From Shewanella sp. ANA-3 (GTDB taxonomy: Bacteria > Pseudomonadota > Gammaproteobacteria > Enterobacterales > Shewanellaceae), in assembly GCF_000203935.1 (NCBI RefSeq), contig NC_008577.1, positions 62,001 through 126,000 on the forward strand: DNA of 64,000 nucleotides. The letters are read 5' to 3'. Position numbers and translations under genes: made by a program. The notes under the pieces are model-generated. The model was not told where the DNA came from and did not search any database. It was given only the letters and a program-made list of their open reading frames with translations. This document shows positions 27,769 to 37,481 of this stretch, in pieces (position 1 is the first letter of the stretch; each line of letters opens with the position of its first letter).

Positions 27769-28134
27769 ATGTTAGAACTTTTAAATGTCAACCCCAGCAG
27801 TGGTGAGCCAATTTACAAGCAATTACACGAGCAAATCGTGCGCTTGATTGTGGGCGGCCAGTTGCAAGAGGAAGACGTATTACCCTCAGTGCGCCAAATT
27901 GCTGAATATCTTGCGGTCAATCCGATGACGGTGTCCCGCGCGATTCAGCAATTGGTCGATCAGGGTTGGCTAGAACGTCGCCGTGGTCAGGCGACTAGGG
28001 TCGCGGCGCGTACCGAGGCGATGGAGTCGGGCGTGAGTCTGCTCGAGCCGCAATTAGATGCCTTGCTGGCGCAGGCAAAGCAGCTGGGCGTGAGTCTGCC
28101 CGAATTACTGCAATTGATTAATGAGCGTTGGTAG
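27769..28134 (+). CDS. GntR-family regulator, YtrA subfamily
   Basis: At 121 residues the protein is typical of YtrA regulators: a winged helix-turn-helix (about 10-75, with VLPSVRQIAEYLAVNPMTVSRAI) and a short C-terminal dimerisation helix rather than a large effector domain. YtrA-type genes usually precede and repress ABC exporters, which is the arrangement here. The ABC ATPase gene starts 46 bp downstream. Confidence 0.92.
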   Translation: MLELLNVNPSSGEPIYKQLHEQIVRLIVGGQLQEEDVLPSVRQIAEYLAVNPMTVSRAIQQLVDQGWLERRRGQATRVAARTEAMESGVSLLEPQLDALLAQAKQLGVSLPELLQLINERW

Positions 28135-28180
28135 CCTGAGTCGAGCTAAGCGAAAACGAGAATAAAAAGGACGCAATTCG

Positions 28181-29044
28181 ATGGACCAAGACTGTACCCC
28201 AATACTAGAGTTTTCTAACGTAAACAAAGTGTTTCGTGGCAAAGGCGCCAGCGAAAAACGTGCGCTCAAGGATCTGACCTTACGTTTATCGGCCGGTATG
28301 GTGGTCGGTCTATTGGGACAAAACGGTGCGGGTAAATCGACCCTAATGCGCTGCGCCTTGGGGATCCTCTCGCCGGATTCGGGCGAAATCCGCACCTTAG
28401 GCGAAACGCCGGAGCAGCTTTCTTCTGCTGCTAAGGAACGCTTAGGCTATGTGCCGCAGCAACCCTTTGGTTATGAAGGCTTTACCGTTGAACGTGCCCT
28501 CGATTTGCACCGCAGTTTTTATCCCCACTGGGACATGCAGTTAGAGCAGGATTGGCTCACCCGCTTCGAATTAGATGTGACTCAACAGGTACAGCGCCTG
28601 TCCGTTGGTCAGCGTCAATCCCTGGCCTTGATCATGGCGATGGCCTATCGCCCCGAGTTGCTGATCCTCGACGAACCCGTGGCCAGCCTCGACCCGATAG
28701 TCAGACGCAAGTTTATGGTCGATTTGTTCGACTTAGCCCTCGAATCCGGCTCGGCCGTGTTGTTTTCATCCCATATCACCTCAGATTTAGAACGGGTCGC
28801 GAGCCATGTCGCCCTGATTAAACAGGGCGAGTTAGTGCTGTTTAAGGAGATTGATGCCCTACGGGAAGAGGTGCGTTTAGTCAAACTCGCGGAGGGCGCC
28901 GAGTTACCTGAGCAGGTGCGTATCCTCAGCCGCGATGGCGATTCTGTTCTGGTGGATAGGGGCGATGTGGAGCTTAATTTGCCCGGCGTGCAGCGCAGCG
29001 AAGCGCTGAATTTGGAACAACTCTTTGTGGAGCTGCACAAATGA
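28181..29044 (+). CDS. ABC transporter ATP-binding protein (YtrB-like)
   Basis: A 287-residue ATPase with Walker A GQNGAGKST, the signature LSVGQRQSLAL, Walker B LLILDEPVASLD and the switch histidine in FSSHITS. AAAAGGA precedes the ATG. The stop codon overlaps the permease start (ATGA), showing tight coupling with the next gene. Together with the YtrA-type regulator it forms a three-gene export operon of unknown substrate. Confidence 0.9.
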   Translation: MDQDCTPILEFSNVNKVFRGKGASEKRALKDLTLRLSAGMVVGLLGQNGAGKSTLMRCALGILSPDSGEIRTLGETPEQLSSAAKERLGYVPQQPFGYEGFTVERALDLHRSFYPHWDMQLEQDWLTRFELDVTQQVQRLSVGQRQSLALIMAMAYRPELLILDEPVASLDPIVRRKFMVDLFDLALESGSAVLFSSHITSDLERVASHVALIKQGELVLFKEIDALREEVRLVKLAEGAELPEQVRILSRDGDSVLVDRGDVELNLPGVQRSEALNLEQLFVELHK

Positions 29045-30351
29045 GTGCCGCGAAACCCATAGCAGAATCAACGACCCGCATCGGTACTAGCCATTCGCTC
29101 AATCCTTTTAACGGTATGTTGCGCCTATGGTTTTTTGATGTGGGCAGCGTGAGTTTTATAGGCACTGGCATATTTGGCTTGGCCCTGAGCGTGTTAGCGG
29201 GATGGGCGGGGCAAAAGGCGAGTTTCGATATTTTTGTCACTATGGGCCTAGTGTCTACCTCGGCAGCGGTGGCATGGCAGCTGATCCGCCTGATGGCGAG
29301 TGAGTGCTCCATCTTAATCCCCCGTTATCGGCAGAATATTTTTATCCAGTGTGAAGTGATGCTGATAGGCGCCTTTAGCCTTGCGGTGTTGCAATGCGTG
29401 CTGTTTGACCTGACCGATACTCTGTCGTTACTGGTCTTTGCCCAAGGGATAAGCCTAGGGTTTATCTTGCTGTGCCTGCGGCAAACCCAATGGTTTTACA
29501 GCTCATTTTTACTGTTTATCTTAGTGCCGTTTTCCAACGAGTTGGCGGAGCAAGTGCCGCTGTGGCTAAGCATCATAGTGCTGTTTGTGTTAGCGGCCTT
29601 AATTTGGCGCCGATGCTTAGTGTTACCTTGGCGGGTAGAGGCACGAAGTGTGTATCTTAACGGCTTGGAAATGGGCTGGTTTTGGCTGCCTAGCCTGCAA
29701 TCCATACGGATATTGACTCGGTTAGAGCGTTATCTGCATCCGGTTAACTTCTTTATCGGTCCTATGCTGACCGTGTTGCTGCTGTTGCTCCCCGTGCTAA
29801 CCATCGGGCTTGGGATCGTCTCCCACGAGCTGCATTGGAACTTCCCGGTATTACTGCTACTGGCACAATTTAGTGTGATTAGTTGCTCGTTGGTGCATTG
29901 GAGCCGTGTACAACGCTCTCGGGCGACTGAAATGCTGCTGTTGATGCCAAGCTTCGACGGCCGTGCTGGCTTAGTTAAGGCCTTTGGTCGTGGTCAACAA
30001 CGCTTGCTGCTTCTGCTCAGTTTGAGCGTGTTAATCTGCAGTCTGTTTGTCACTTGGCTCGATGGTGATTTGAGCTTGCCTCTGCTGGCGCACATAGTGA
30101 TGAGCACGTATTGGGCCTGCGCCTTAGTGTTAGGGCTAGGTTGTTTGTGTCGCCGCGTATTGCAGGTGAGCCTGACCATGCTGGTGGTGCTCGGGCATTC
30201 GCTCTGGGTGTCTATTAGCCTCGCGGCGCTGCAACACGATGGAAGTCTGCTCTATTGGTCGCTGGGTAATCTGGTGCTGCTGATCCTTGGGCAAATCGCA
30301 CTGATTTGGGGCAGTAAAAAGCTCTGGCAGGGCGACATTACCGGGCTCTAA
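29041..30351 (+). CDS. ABC exporter membrane subunit
   Basis: The 436-residue protein has about 11-12 hydrophobic segments and no recognisable catalytic motif. Its 4-bp overlap with the ATPase gene identifies it as the permease of that system. I could not place it in a named ABC-2 subfamily. Confidence 0.75.
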   Translation: MSAAKPIAESTTRIGTSHSLNPFNGMLRLWFFDVGSVSFIGTGIFGLALSVLAGWAGQKASFDIFVTMGLVSTSAAVAWQLIRLMASECSILIPRYRQNIFIQCEVMLIGAFSLAVLQCVLFDLTDTLSLLVFAQGISLGFILLCLRQTQWFYSSFLLFILVPFSNELAEQVPLWLSIIVLFVLAALIWRRCLVLPWRVEARSVYLNGLEMGWFWLPSLQSIRILTRLERYLHPVNFFIGPMLTVLLLLLPVLTIGLGIVSHELHWNFPVLLLLAQFSVISCSLVHWSRVQRSRATEMLLLMPSFDGRAGLVKAFGRGQQRLLLLLSLSVLICSLFVTWLDGDLSLPLLAHIVMSTYWACALVLGLGCLCRRVLQVSLTMLVVLGHSLWVSISLAALQHDGSLLYWSLGNLVLLILGQIALIWGSKKLWQGDITGL

Positions 30352-30479
30352 TTGCCCTGAAATGGCGTGATTTGGGCGACATTTGCACAAGATTAGAGCA
30401 AAAACTCTTAGTTTTTAGCTTGCCTTCAGGTAGAATGCCGCAAAAGCGGTACACTTGTAAGCTAAAAGGTGAGTCACTC

Positions 30480-32273
30480 ATGTCTCTCGAACAATATCAC
30501 GTAATTCGACTATTACAGCAGCAAAGCCAGTCATTAAAAGAGGCTATAGCGCTGGAAGGTTTTGAAATGGCTGCGCCTTGGCATCAAGTCAGTTGGCAGG
30601 CATTCGATCAAATCAGCCATAAAATTGCACAGGTGTTGATTGAACTTGGCGTACAAGTGCAAGACCGTTGCGTGATCCTGTCGCAAAACTGCCCTCAATG
30701 GACCTGTGCCGACATAGGTACCCTGAAAAGCCGTGCCGTTGTGGTCCCCATTTACCCGACCAGTACCTTAGAGCAAGCCAGCTTTATCATTAACGATGCG
30801 GCGGCCAAGGTGATTTTTGTTGACGACGCTAAGCAATATGCGCTGGCCTGTGAGCTGCAAAAACAGTGTCCGACCCTAGAGCATGTGATTGTGTTCGATG
30901 CGAGTGTTGAGCTGGCGCAGGACAAGGCTCAACATCAGCATTTAGACAGCTTGTTAGCCAAAGAATATGGCCAGAGTGCTGAGCTTGAGCAGCGCTTAAA
31001 GGATGCCAATCTCGACGACCTGTTAACCTTGATTTATACCTCTGGTACCACGGGCGACCCTAAGGGCGTGATGCTGGATTACCGCAATATGGCTTCGACT
31101 GTGCGTCAGCACGATCAGATCCTGCCGTTTACTACTGGCGATGTGTCGTTAGCTTTCCTACCGCTAAGCCATGTGTTTGAGCGTGGTTGGAGCTTCTACG
31201 TGCTGTGCCGTGGCGGCCACAACGTGTATCTGCAAAACACCCAAAGAGTGAAAGAGGCCATCAGCGCAGTGCGTCCGCATACCCTGTGCGTGGTACCGCG
31301 TTTCCTCGAGAAGGTTTACAGCGCAGTGCAGGATAAGGTCGCTAAATCCGCCGAAGGCCGTAAAAAACTGTTTGCTTGGGCCATGGGCGTCGGCGAACGC
31401 CAGTTTGAGGTGAGCCAAGGCCGCGCTAAGGGCGGTTTATGGTTATCCTTGCAATGGCGTTTAGCGCACAAGCTGGTTTACAGCAAGTTGCAAGCCGTGC
31501 TCGGTGGGCGCTTAAAGTTTATGCCCTGCGGTGGCGCCGCTCTCGATTTAAACGTAGCGTCTTTCTTCCATGCCATTGGTATTCCGGTACTTTGTGGTTA
31601 CGGCATGACGGAAACGAACGCCACTGTGACCTGTAATACCCTAGATAACCGAGTTGCGGGTTCGAACGGTAAAGTCTTACCCGAAATCGAAGTGAAGCTA
31701 GGTAAGGACGATGAGATTTTAGTCCGTGGCGACACTGTGATGCGCGGTTATTACAATCGCCCCGAAGATACCGCAGCTGCCTTCGAAGATGGCTGGTTAA
31801 AGACCGGCGATGCGGGACGACTCGATGCCAATGGCAATTTATTTATTACCGACCGCATCAAAGAGTTAATGAAAACCTCCAACGGTAAATACATTGCTCC
31901 GCAACGGGTTGAAGGCACAGTGGGCCGTTGCCCCTTTATCGAACAAGTGGCTGTGATTGCCGATGCCCGTAACTATGTGACGGCGCTGATTGTGCCAGCC
32001 TTTGAATCCCTCGAAGCCTGGGCCAAGGATAAGGGCTTGAAATACGAGTCGCCTATCGAGCTGCTGCGTCACAGCCATGTGGTTGAACATTTCGAGCAGC
32101 GCTTAAAGCATTTACAGCAAGAGTTGGCGGGTTTTGAGCAAATCAAAAAGTTTACCCTGCTGCCTGAAGCCTTTTCGATGGAGGCGGGATTAATCACCCC
32201 GACGCTGAAATTGCGCCGCAAAATGATTTACCACAAGTACGCCCATGAAATTAATGCTATGTACAATAATTGA
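30480..32273 (+). CDS. AMP-dependent synthetase, long-chain acyl-CoA ligase-like
   Basis: A 597-residue ANL-superfamily ligase that would activate a fatty acid to its acyl-CoA. The AMP-binding signature TLIYTSGTTGDPKGVMLDY is about one third along; GYGMTETNATVTCN and the hinge TGDAGRLDANGNLFITDRIKELMKTSNGK are also clear. The pattern fits the FadD15-like or long-chain group. I set the start at ATG 30480, preceded by AAAGGTGAG, rather than an in-frame ATG 108 bp upstream. Confidence 0.9.
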   Translation: MSLEQYHVIRLLQQQSQSLKEAIALEGFEMAAPWHQVSWQAFDQISHKIAQVLIELGVQVQDRCVILSQNCPQWTCADIGTLKSRAVVVPIYPTSTLEQASFIINDAAAKVIFVDDAKQYALACELQKQCPTLEHVIVFDASVELAQDKAQHQHLDSLLAKEYGQSAELEQRLKDANLDDLLTLIYTSGTTGDPKGVMLDYRNMASTVRQHDQILPFTTGDVSLAFLPLSHVFERGWSFYVLCRGGHNVYLQNTQRVKEAISAVRPHTLCVVPRFLEKVYSAVQDKVAKSAEGRKKLFAWAMGVGERQFEVSQGRAKGGLWLSLQWRLAHKLVYSKLQAVLGGRLKFMPCGGAALDLNVASFFHAIGIPVLCGYGMTETNATVTCNTLDNRVAGSNGKVLPEIEVKLGKDDEILVRGDTVMRGYYNRPEDTAAAFEDGWLKTGDAGRLDANGNLFITDRIKELMKTSNGKYIAPQRVEGTVGRCPFIEQVAVIADARNYVTALIVPAFESLEAWAKDKGLKYESPIELLRHSHVVEHFEQRLKHLQQELAGFEQIKKFTLLPEAFSMEAGLITPTLKLRRKMIYHKYAHEINAMYNN

Positions 32274-32292
32274 TTGTTAAATCTTTGATCTT

Positions 32293-32317
32293 AAAAGGCC
32301 GCTTAGCGGCCTTTTTT
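32293..32317 (+). terminator. Terminator after the acyl-CoA synthetase gene
   Basis: AAAAGGCCGCT and AGCGGCCTTTT form a hairpin, with a short loop and T tract, 20 bp after the stop codon. Confidence 0.88.
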
Positions 32318-32413
32318 GTGTCAGCCACTTCCTGAAGCATCAGACTTCGCTTAAAATTCGCCCCGCTTACTGGTGCGCACGAGGCGCAAGGTGTCGGTGT
32401 TAAGGATAGTTAA

Positions 32414-34903
32414 ATGGAACTTTCGATTCGTCGTTTATGCGCCGCGGCTGGTGCGGTGTTGCTCTCTTCTTTTGCGGTTATTCCTGCTGCACTTGCGGCG
32501 GAATATGACAAAATGGTTCACGGTCCCGTGGATCTTCCCAATGGCCAATGGCTCAATTTTTATCAAAAAGATCAACAGGTATGGGGCGAAATGCTCTACG
32601 GCGATGCGCCTGGTGTACGCATTGACGATTACGGCCGCGTCGAAATCGTGGCGGTGTTTTACTATGACTTCGACAAGGGCGGCACTAAAGAGGTGATCGT
32701 CATGCTCAAGGATGCCGATGGCCAGCATCTACGGGGTTATGGTTTTGAGGGCGAGGAGTTGACTAAACTGCCGCGCCTGCAAGCCGTGCTCGATGAAGTC
32801 GCACCCACCATTAGCACCTTTACCGTTGGCGGCGTTCGCAAAGTTTTAAGCCAGTTACCACCGCAGCAGTACCGTATGACCTATGAGGCTGAGGGTGTCC
32901 AAGATCCTGACATTAAAGCGATTCTTGATGGTACCTCTAAACTCAAACCGACCTTAATTGGTTATCGCAACTCTGAAGGCACGGCAACGGATGTAAAAAC
33001 CGCAGTGGAATACAAGCTGCGCTATCCCCTGACTCGCACTGATAAGGATGCCGAGGGGCGTGAACGAAAATACAGTCTGGTGGCAACCTTTGATCGCAGC
33101 GCCTACGTCGAAGAAGATAGCAGCTTTATGCTGGTGGCCATTGGTTACGAGGCCGACGACATCGATTGGCTTAAAAATGGCAGCGAAAAAATCCCGCGAA
33201 CTGGGCCTTTTTACGAATTCATGAGTATGGGCAGTACTTGGGCTGGCGTTGCCAGTGAAGCCCATTATGTGCAGGGTGAGCTTGATGGTCACTTTGCCGC
33301 CTACGATGCCCGCAATGGCAGTGTGATGTATGCCGGTGACTATAAGCTGGGTAAGCAAGTGGGTAAGTGGATTGAAGCCGACGGCCGTGAAACCTATTGG
33401 GAAGGCGAGTACCTCGACGGCCAAAAGCAGGGTAAATGGGTGTTGCAGTCCATGATGGATGACGCCGATAACTACGGCTTTATTCACTACAACAAGGGCG
33501 TGCCCGATGGCCCGAGTGAAGTCTATACCCCAGATTACGATTCCAGTACCGAAGGCGCGAAGAAGTTGTCCGAAAAGGGCATTTATCTCAATGGCGTAAA
33601 AGATGGCGAGTGGCTTGAGTCCGATGGCAGCAAAGGCCAATACCAAAAGGGCGTGAAACAAGGCGCTTGGGTGGAAAAGGCCACTCAAGGGGACTATCGG
33701 TTTCAAACCGGTGAAGGCCGCTACCTCGATGGTAAACGTTCAGGTACTTGGGTCTATATTCGAACGCCCGATGAGAACGATGCTTTTACCACTAAGCAAT
33801 CGGTGACTTATCTCTACAAGACCGAAGTCAACTATGAGAATGGCCTACGCCAAGGTGAGGCTAAGCTATTCAATAAAGATAATTTTATGTTCGCCCTTAA
33901 ACATTACGAAAAAGGCCGCCTTCACGGAGAAAGTCTATGGTACTCAGCGCCAAATATCGTCAGCAATGTTGCCAATTATCGTCAAGGTGAGTTGGATGGC
34001 CCACAAATGTGGCTCGAGCCTAACGGCGATCTGAATGAGTTGAGTCAGTATAAGTTTAATGACGCCGTAACACTTAAACCCTCGCAGGATGAATGCATGA
34101 TGCGAAAAGAACCCTACGCAGGCGATTGTGAGGGGGTGTTAAATTCAAAAAATGCTGAAACCACTTCAATTAAGGATGGTGAGCAACGTGTATATCGTGG
34201 CGGCCGCCTATCCGAATTAAGCTATTACACTAATGGGTCAGTCGATAAAGAATATCGATTCGATTCTAACGGTCGCTTAATGTCCCTGCAGACTTATAAA
34301 GCGGGTCAGGAATACGGCCCAAGCATCCGCTATTCCACCGACGGCGGCTATTCGCTCGTGCAATATGGTCATCTTATCAATAACCGTCTTTCTGGACCCC
34401 ATTACACTTTCTACCCGAACGGCCAGTTAAAGAGCTTGTGGAACTATTGCCAGCAAGAAGGCGAAACCTGGAACGGTGAACCCTATTTCTGGGATAACGC
34501 CATTGCGCGCTGTGGTATCCAGCGGGAGTATTTTGATAATGGTGCCGTGAGTTGTATCGAGGATCTCGACAGCAATTATGCCGTGGATAAAGTCTGTTAC
34601 GACCAAAATGGTAAGTTAGCCAGCGAAATGCTGCGTATCGATGAGCAACATGTGGTGCATAAGCGCTATATGAACGGGGTTATCTATCAAGAGGAACCCG
34701 GATTCTCGGATTTTTCCCATGTGACCAAGGGGCGCAAAATCTATCACTTAGAAAACCCTAAAAGCCATGGTGTGTTTAAGTCCTACGACAGCAGTGGCAA
34801 GCTCAAATACGAAAAAATATTCGATATGGGTAAGGCTGGCTGTATGAAAAAGTACGATGCCAATGGCAAGCAAACCCCAGAGACCGCGAGTTGCCAGTTC
34901 TAG
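32414..34903 (+). CDS. Large secreted protein with YwqK/MORN-like repeats
   Basis: The 829-residue product starts with a signal peptide (cleavage near residue 29, ALAAEY). From about residue 285 to the end it holds many degenerate repeats of the type YxNGxxxGxW or DGxKxGxW (for example LDGQKQGKWV, LNGVKDGEWL, LDGKRSGTWV, YPNGQLKSLW). These resemble MORN_2/YwqK repeats, which build beta-hairpin solenoids. Residues 30-270 form a separate unknown domain. It is probably periplasmic or surface exposed; the function is unknown. Confidence 0.8.
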   Translation: MELSIRRLCAAAGAVLLSSFAVIPAALAAEYDKMVHGPVDLPNGQWLNFYQKDQQVWGEMLYGDAPGVRIDDYGRVEIVAVFYYDFDKGGTKEVIVMLKDADGQHLRGYGFEGEELTKLPRLQAVLDEVAPTISTFTVGGVRKVLSQLPPQQYRMTYEAEGVQDPDIKAILDGTSKLKPTLIGYRNSEGTATDVKTAVEYKLRYPLTRTDKDAEGRERKYSLVATFDRSAYVEEDSSFMLVAIGYEADDIDWLKNGSEKIPRTGPFYEFMSMGSTWAGVASEAHYVQGELDGHFAAYDARNGSVMYAGDYKLGKQVGKWIEADGRETYWEGEYLDGQKQGKWVLQSMMDDADNYGFIHYNKGVPDGPSEVYTPDYDSSTEGAKKLSEKGIYLNGVKDGEWLESDGSKGQYQKGVKQGAWVEKATQGDYRFQTGEGRYLDGKRSGTWVYIRTPDENDAFTTKQSVTYLYKTEVNYENGLRQGEAKLFNKDNFMFALKHYEKGRLHGESLWYSAPNIVSNVANYRQGELDGPQMWLEPNGDLNELSQYKFNDAVTLKPSQDECMMRKEPYAGDCEGVLNSKNAETTSIKDGEQRVYRGGRLSELSYYTNGSVDKEYRFDSNGRLMSLQTYKAGQEYGPSIRYSTDGGYSLVQYGHLINNRLSGPHYTFYPNGQLKSLWNYCQQEGETWNGEPYFWDNAIARCGIQREYFDNGAVSCIEDLDSNYAVDKVCYDQNGKLASEMLRIDEQHVVHKRYMNGVIYQEEPGFSDFSHVTKGRKIYHLENPKSHGVFKSYDSSGKLKYEKIFDMGKAGCMKKYDANGKQTPETASCQF

Positions 34904-35010
34904 CATCGCGCTTCTTATTTCTGTTAGGCTTGGTGGGGATAAACGGGGCAAGCACCTCGTTTATCCCATTCACAGCATAAAAGTATAAGAACAACAAAAG
35001 GGAAGTTTGC

Positions 35011-35421
35011 ATGTCAGTCACCGAATACAGCCTCGAAATCCACCCAAGATTTACCGAAACCGATGGTCTAGGCCATATCAACAACACAGTGATCCCCGTG
35101 TGGTGCGAGGCGGCGCGCACGCCAATCTTCGAGATTTTTAATCCCGAGTTGGATTTGCATCAGTGGAACCTCATAGTGGCAGGCTTTACCGTGGCCTTTA
35201 TCGCGCCGACTTATTACGGCAAGAGCGTGACGGTGAAAACCTATGTCAGCCGTATCGGCAATAGCAGCTTCGAGCTGACTCAAACCTGTTGGCAAGCGGG
35301 TAATAAAACCGCCGAAGTGAAAACTACCTTAGTGCACTACGACTACAGCTGCGAAAAAAGCCGCCCCATCCCCGAAGATATTCGTGAAATCCTGGCTAGC
35401 CTGAACGGCGAAGCTGCATAA
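35011..35421 (+). CDS. Hotdog-fold acyl-CoA thioesterase (4HBT type)
   Basis: A 136-residue single hotdog domain with the family start HPRFTETDGLGHINNTVIPVW, whose Asp, Asn and His region forms the active site, and a strand pattern typical of 4-hydroxybenzoyl-CoA thioesterase relatives. It would hydrolyse acyl-CoA substrates in the cytosol; the chain specificity is unknown. AAAGGGAAG precedes the ATG. Confidence 0.88.
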   Translation: MSVTEYSLEIHPRFTETDGLGHINNTVIPVWCEAARTPIFEIFNPELDLHQWNLIVAGFTVAFIAPTYYGKSVTVKTYVSRIGNSSFELTQTCWQAGNKTAEVKTTLVHYDYSCEKSRPIPEDIREILASLNGEAA

Positions 35422-35539
35422 GTCTGATATTCGCTTTCACCGCACAATTGCAATTGCGCGGTGAAAACGTTAACGTGGCGGCCGCAAACGTGATGCGGAT
35501 CACTTATCCGCGCCTTTATTCCTCCCGGCCGGATTTAGC

Positions 35540-36088
35540 ATGAGATTTTACTTCACCCGAATGCGTTCTAAGGACATCTGTCCGCCACGACAACCCCTGA
35601 AAAAGATCGTTTGGTCATGGGTAGGAGCCTTTTGCGGCATTTACTTAGTCGCCAGTCTCGCCAGTTATATGAGCGATAATCTGCTCGGCACTATGTTTGT
35701 GATTGGCTCATTTGGGGCGTCGGCGGTATTAGTCTATGGCGCGCCGCTGGCAGAGTTTTCTCAGCCACGTAACTTGATTGGCGGCAGTGTGTTATCGGCA
35801 CTGATTGGTGTGGCTGTTTATCAAGTGTTTGCCGATTATATGGTGCTTGCGAGTGCGTTAGCCGTATCACTAGCCATCGCATTGATGTATTTAACTCGCA
35901 CGCTGCATCCACCGGGCGGCGCTACGGCATTAATTGCCGTGATAGGCGGTGAGAACGTGCATCAACTCGGATTTCTCTATGCGTTGATGCCGGTCTTTCT
36001 CGGCTCACTACTGCTGTTGCTGGTGGCGCTGGTCGTGAATAATCTCTCCACCGATCCCAAACGCCACTATCCAGTCTATTGGATTTAG
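35540..36088 (+). CDS. HPP family membrane protein
   Basis: A 182-residue protein with about four membrane helices and the defining motif TLHPPGGATALIAVIGG near residue 130. HPP proteins are integral membrane proteins; plant and cyanobacterial members have been linked to nitrite transport, but the bacterial role is unsettled. It stands alone after the thioesterase gene. Confidence 0.88.
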   Translation: MRFYFTRMRSKDICPPRQPLKKIVWSWVGAFCGIYLVASLASYMSDNLLGTMFVIGSFGASAVLVYGAPLAEFSQPRNLIGGSVLSALIGVAVYQVFADYMVLASALAVSLAIALMYLTRTLHPPGGATALIAVIGGENVHQLGFLYALMPVFLGSLLLLLVALVVNNLSTDPKRHYPVYWI

Positions 36089-36108
36089 CACACCTGTTGC
36101 GAAGCCTG

Positions 36109-36372
36109 TTATTTCAAAAACTTCTGCACATACCAACAGCTGGCTGCTATCTCAAAATCTTGGGCTTTGGCCCACTTTAGGCCATGGCGAACTAAACGTT
36201 CGGCAAGGCCTTTGCCGCGTAGCTCGTCGGGCACAAAGGTTCGGTTAAAGTCGATGTGCTGGCCATTGAGTCGGTATTCCAGCACGGCTTCATGCCCGTC
36301 AACGGGGATCACAAAGCGTTGTTTATCCTGTTGATGCTCAACAACGACTTCTATTGGCGCTTTTTCTGACAT
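36109..36372 (-). CDS. Small GNAT-like N-acetyltransferase (YjdJ/NATD1 type)
   Basis: The 87-residue protein contains the shortened acetyltransferase fold of this family: a beta-hairpin region (RFVIPVDGHEAVLEYRL), then the acetyl-CoA site VPDELRGKGLAERLVRHGLKWA and the C-terminal ASCWYVQKFL. Family length is 85-100 residues. The acetyl acceptor is unknown. It is on the same strand as the following thioesterase gene. Confidence 0.85.
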   Translation of the reverse strand: MSEKAPIEVVVEHQQDKQRFVIPVDGHEAVLEYRLNGQHIDFNRTFVPDELRGKGLAERLVRHGLKWAKAQDFEIAASCWYVQKFLK

Positions 36373-36431
36373 ACAGCCTCCCTCTGATATGGCCTAAAGT
36401 GTTATGGCAATGTTGCCATAGACTCGGTAGC

Positions 36432-36902
36432 TTAAGCTTGCTCGTGTTGTTTAAGAATGGTGAGTAATTCCGTGGGAAGCTCGGCTTTTTGACCAGTTTT
36501 AAAGTTAAACATCACAGCGACCGAAGAACCTAAGGTCGTAATGGCCTGTTGCTGCTTACTAAAGGCCTGATAATGCATGGTAAATCTGTCGCTTTGAATA
36601 TCGCTGATACTCACGCTGACCAATAGCGTATCGGGGAAGGTTACTGGACGTTTATAGCGGGCCTGATTTTCGCTAATCACTGGACCAACACCGGATTTAT
36701 ACAGGGCATCGAGTGGAAAGAGGCGGTTGAAAAAGTCGATACGTGCGGTTTCAAAATAGCGGAAATAGACCACGTTGTTGACGTGTTGCAGCGCATCCAT
36801 TTCGCCCCAAGCCACGGGGATTTCGGTCACTATAGTGTGCTGTGCGAGAAACTTTTCCATTGGACTTAGTGTTGGACTTTCCATTGCATTACTCATAGTC
36901 AA
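36432..36902 (-). CDS. Hotdog-fold thioesterase (YbgC-like)
   Basis: A 156-residue 4HBT-family protein with the signature VAWGEMDALQHVNNVVYFRYFETARIDFF, in which the Asp-His-Asn cluster forms the active site. It likely hydrolyses acyl-CoA or acyl-ACP thioesters. The first about 20 residues precede the hotdog domain; the true start could be ATG 36902 or one of the in-frame ATGs just after it. Confidence 0.87.
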   Translation of the reverse strand: MTMSNAMESPTLSPMEKFLAQHTIVTEIPVAWGEMDALQHVNNVVYFRYFETARIDFFNRLFPLDALYKSGVGPVISENQARYKRPVTFPDTLLVSVSISDIQSDRFTMHYQAFSKQQQAITTLGSSVAVMFNFKTGQKAELPTELLTILKQHEQA

Positions 36903-37056
36903 AAGCTCTAATCAAAAGCTCTAGTTAAAACGCTCGTTTAAGGCAGCCAGACTAGCAGTATAAAGTGCGAGCGACAAGCCTAAAGCGCGGTGATATGCTG
37001 GCTAAGGCTTGGAGGTTTATGATGATTTTTTCAATTATTTTAATGGATTAAATACT

Positions 37057-37410
37057 ATGTATATTGGTGCTGTGGCGAAGCAAACTGGCCTGTCGATCAA
37101 GGCGATTCGCCTCTACGAGGAGTGGGGACTGATCAGTGCGCCGATCCGTAAGGGGCGTTATCGCACTTATAGCGCAACCGATATAAAGCAGTTATTGCTG
37201 ATCAAAGAGGCCAAAACCTTAGGTATCAAACTCTCGCAACTTAAAGACTTGTTTACCGAGGGGGAGCAGGCGGCACAGCTTGAGTCTGTGCAGCAGTTTT
37301 TATTGAATATCAAAGCCGATTTCCAGCGGCAGATTAGCGAATTAGAAGATAAATTAGTCAGGCTCGATGCCTGTATTGATGGTTTGGATACCTGCGAATC
37401 CCGCGCCTAA
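37057..37410 (+). CDS. MerR-family transcriptional regulator
   Basis: From ATG 37057 the protein is 117 residues: a MerR helix-turn-helix (YIGAVAKQTGLSIKAIRLYEEWGLI) and a long coiled-coil dimerisation helix, with two cysteines near the C terminus (Cys in LDACIDGLDTCES). The cysteines recall metal- or redox-sensing MerR proteins, but their spacing does not identify a ligand. It probably controls the quinone reductase gene that follows 71 bp later. Confidence 0.87.
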   Translation: MYIGAVAKQTGLSIKAIRLYEEWGLISAPIRKGRYRTYSATDIKQLLLIKEAKTLGIKLSQLKDLFTEGEQAAQLESVQQFLLNIKADFQRQISELEDKLVRLDACIDGLDTCESRA

Positions 37411-37481
37411 TTCCAAGCTTGACTCTGCCCCTAGGGGCAGAGCTTAAGCTGTTGTCATATTGAATACTCAAGGTTTTTACT

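Noticed and set aside
32954..33706. 250-codon frame antisense to the YwqK-repeat gene
   Set aside because: Hydrophobic composition is the reverse-complement image of the charged repeats; no start signal.
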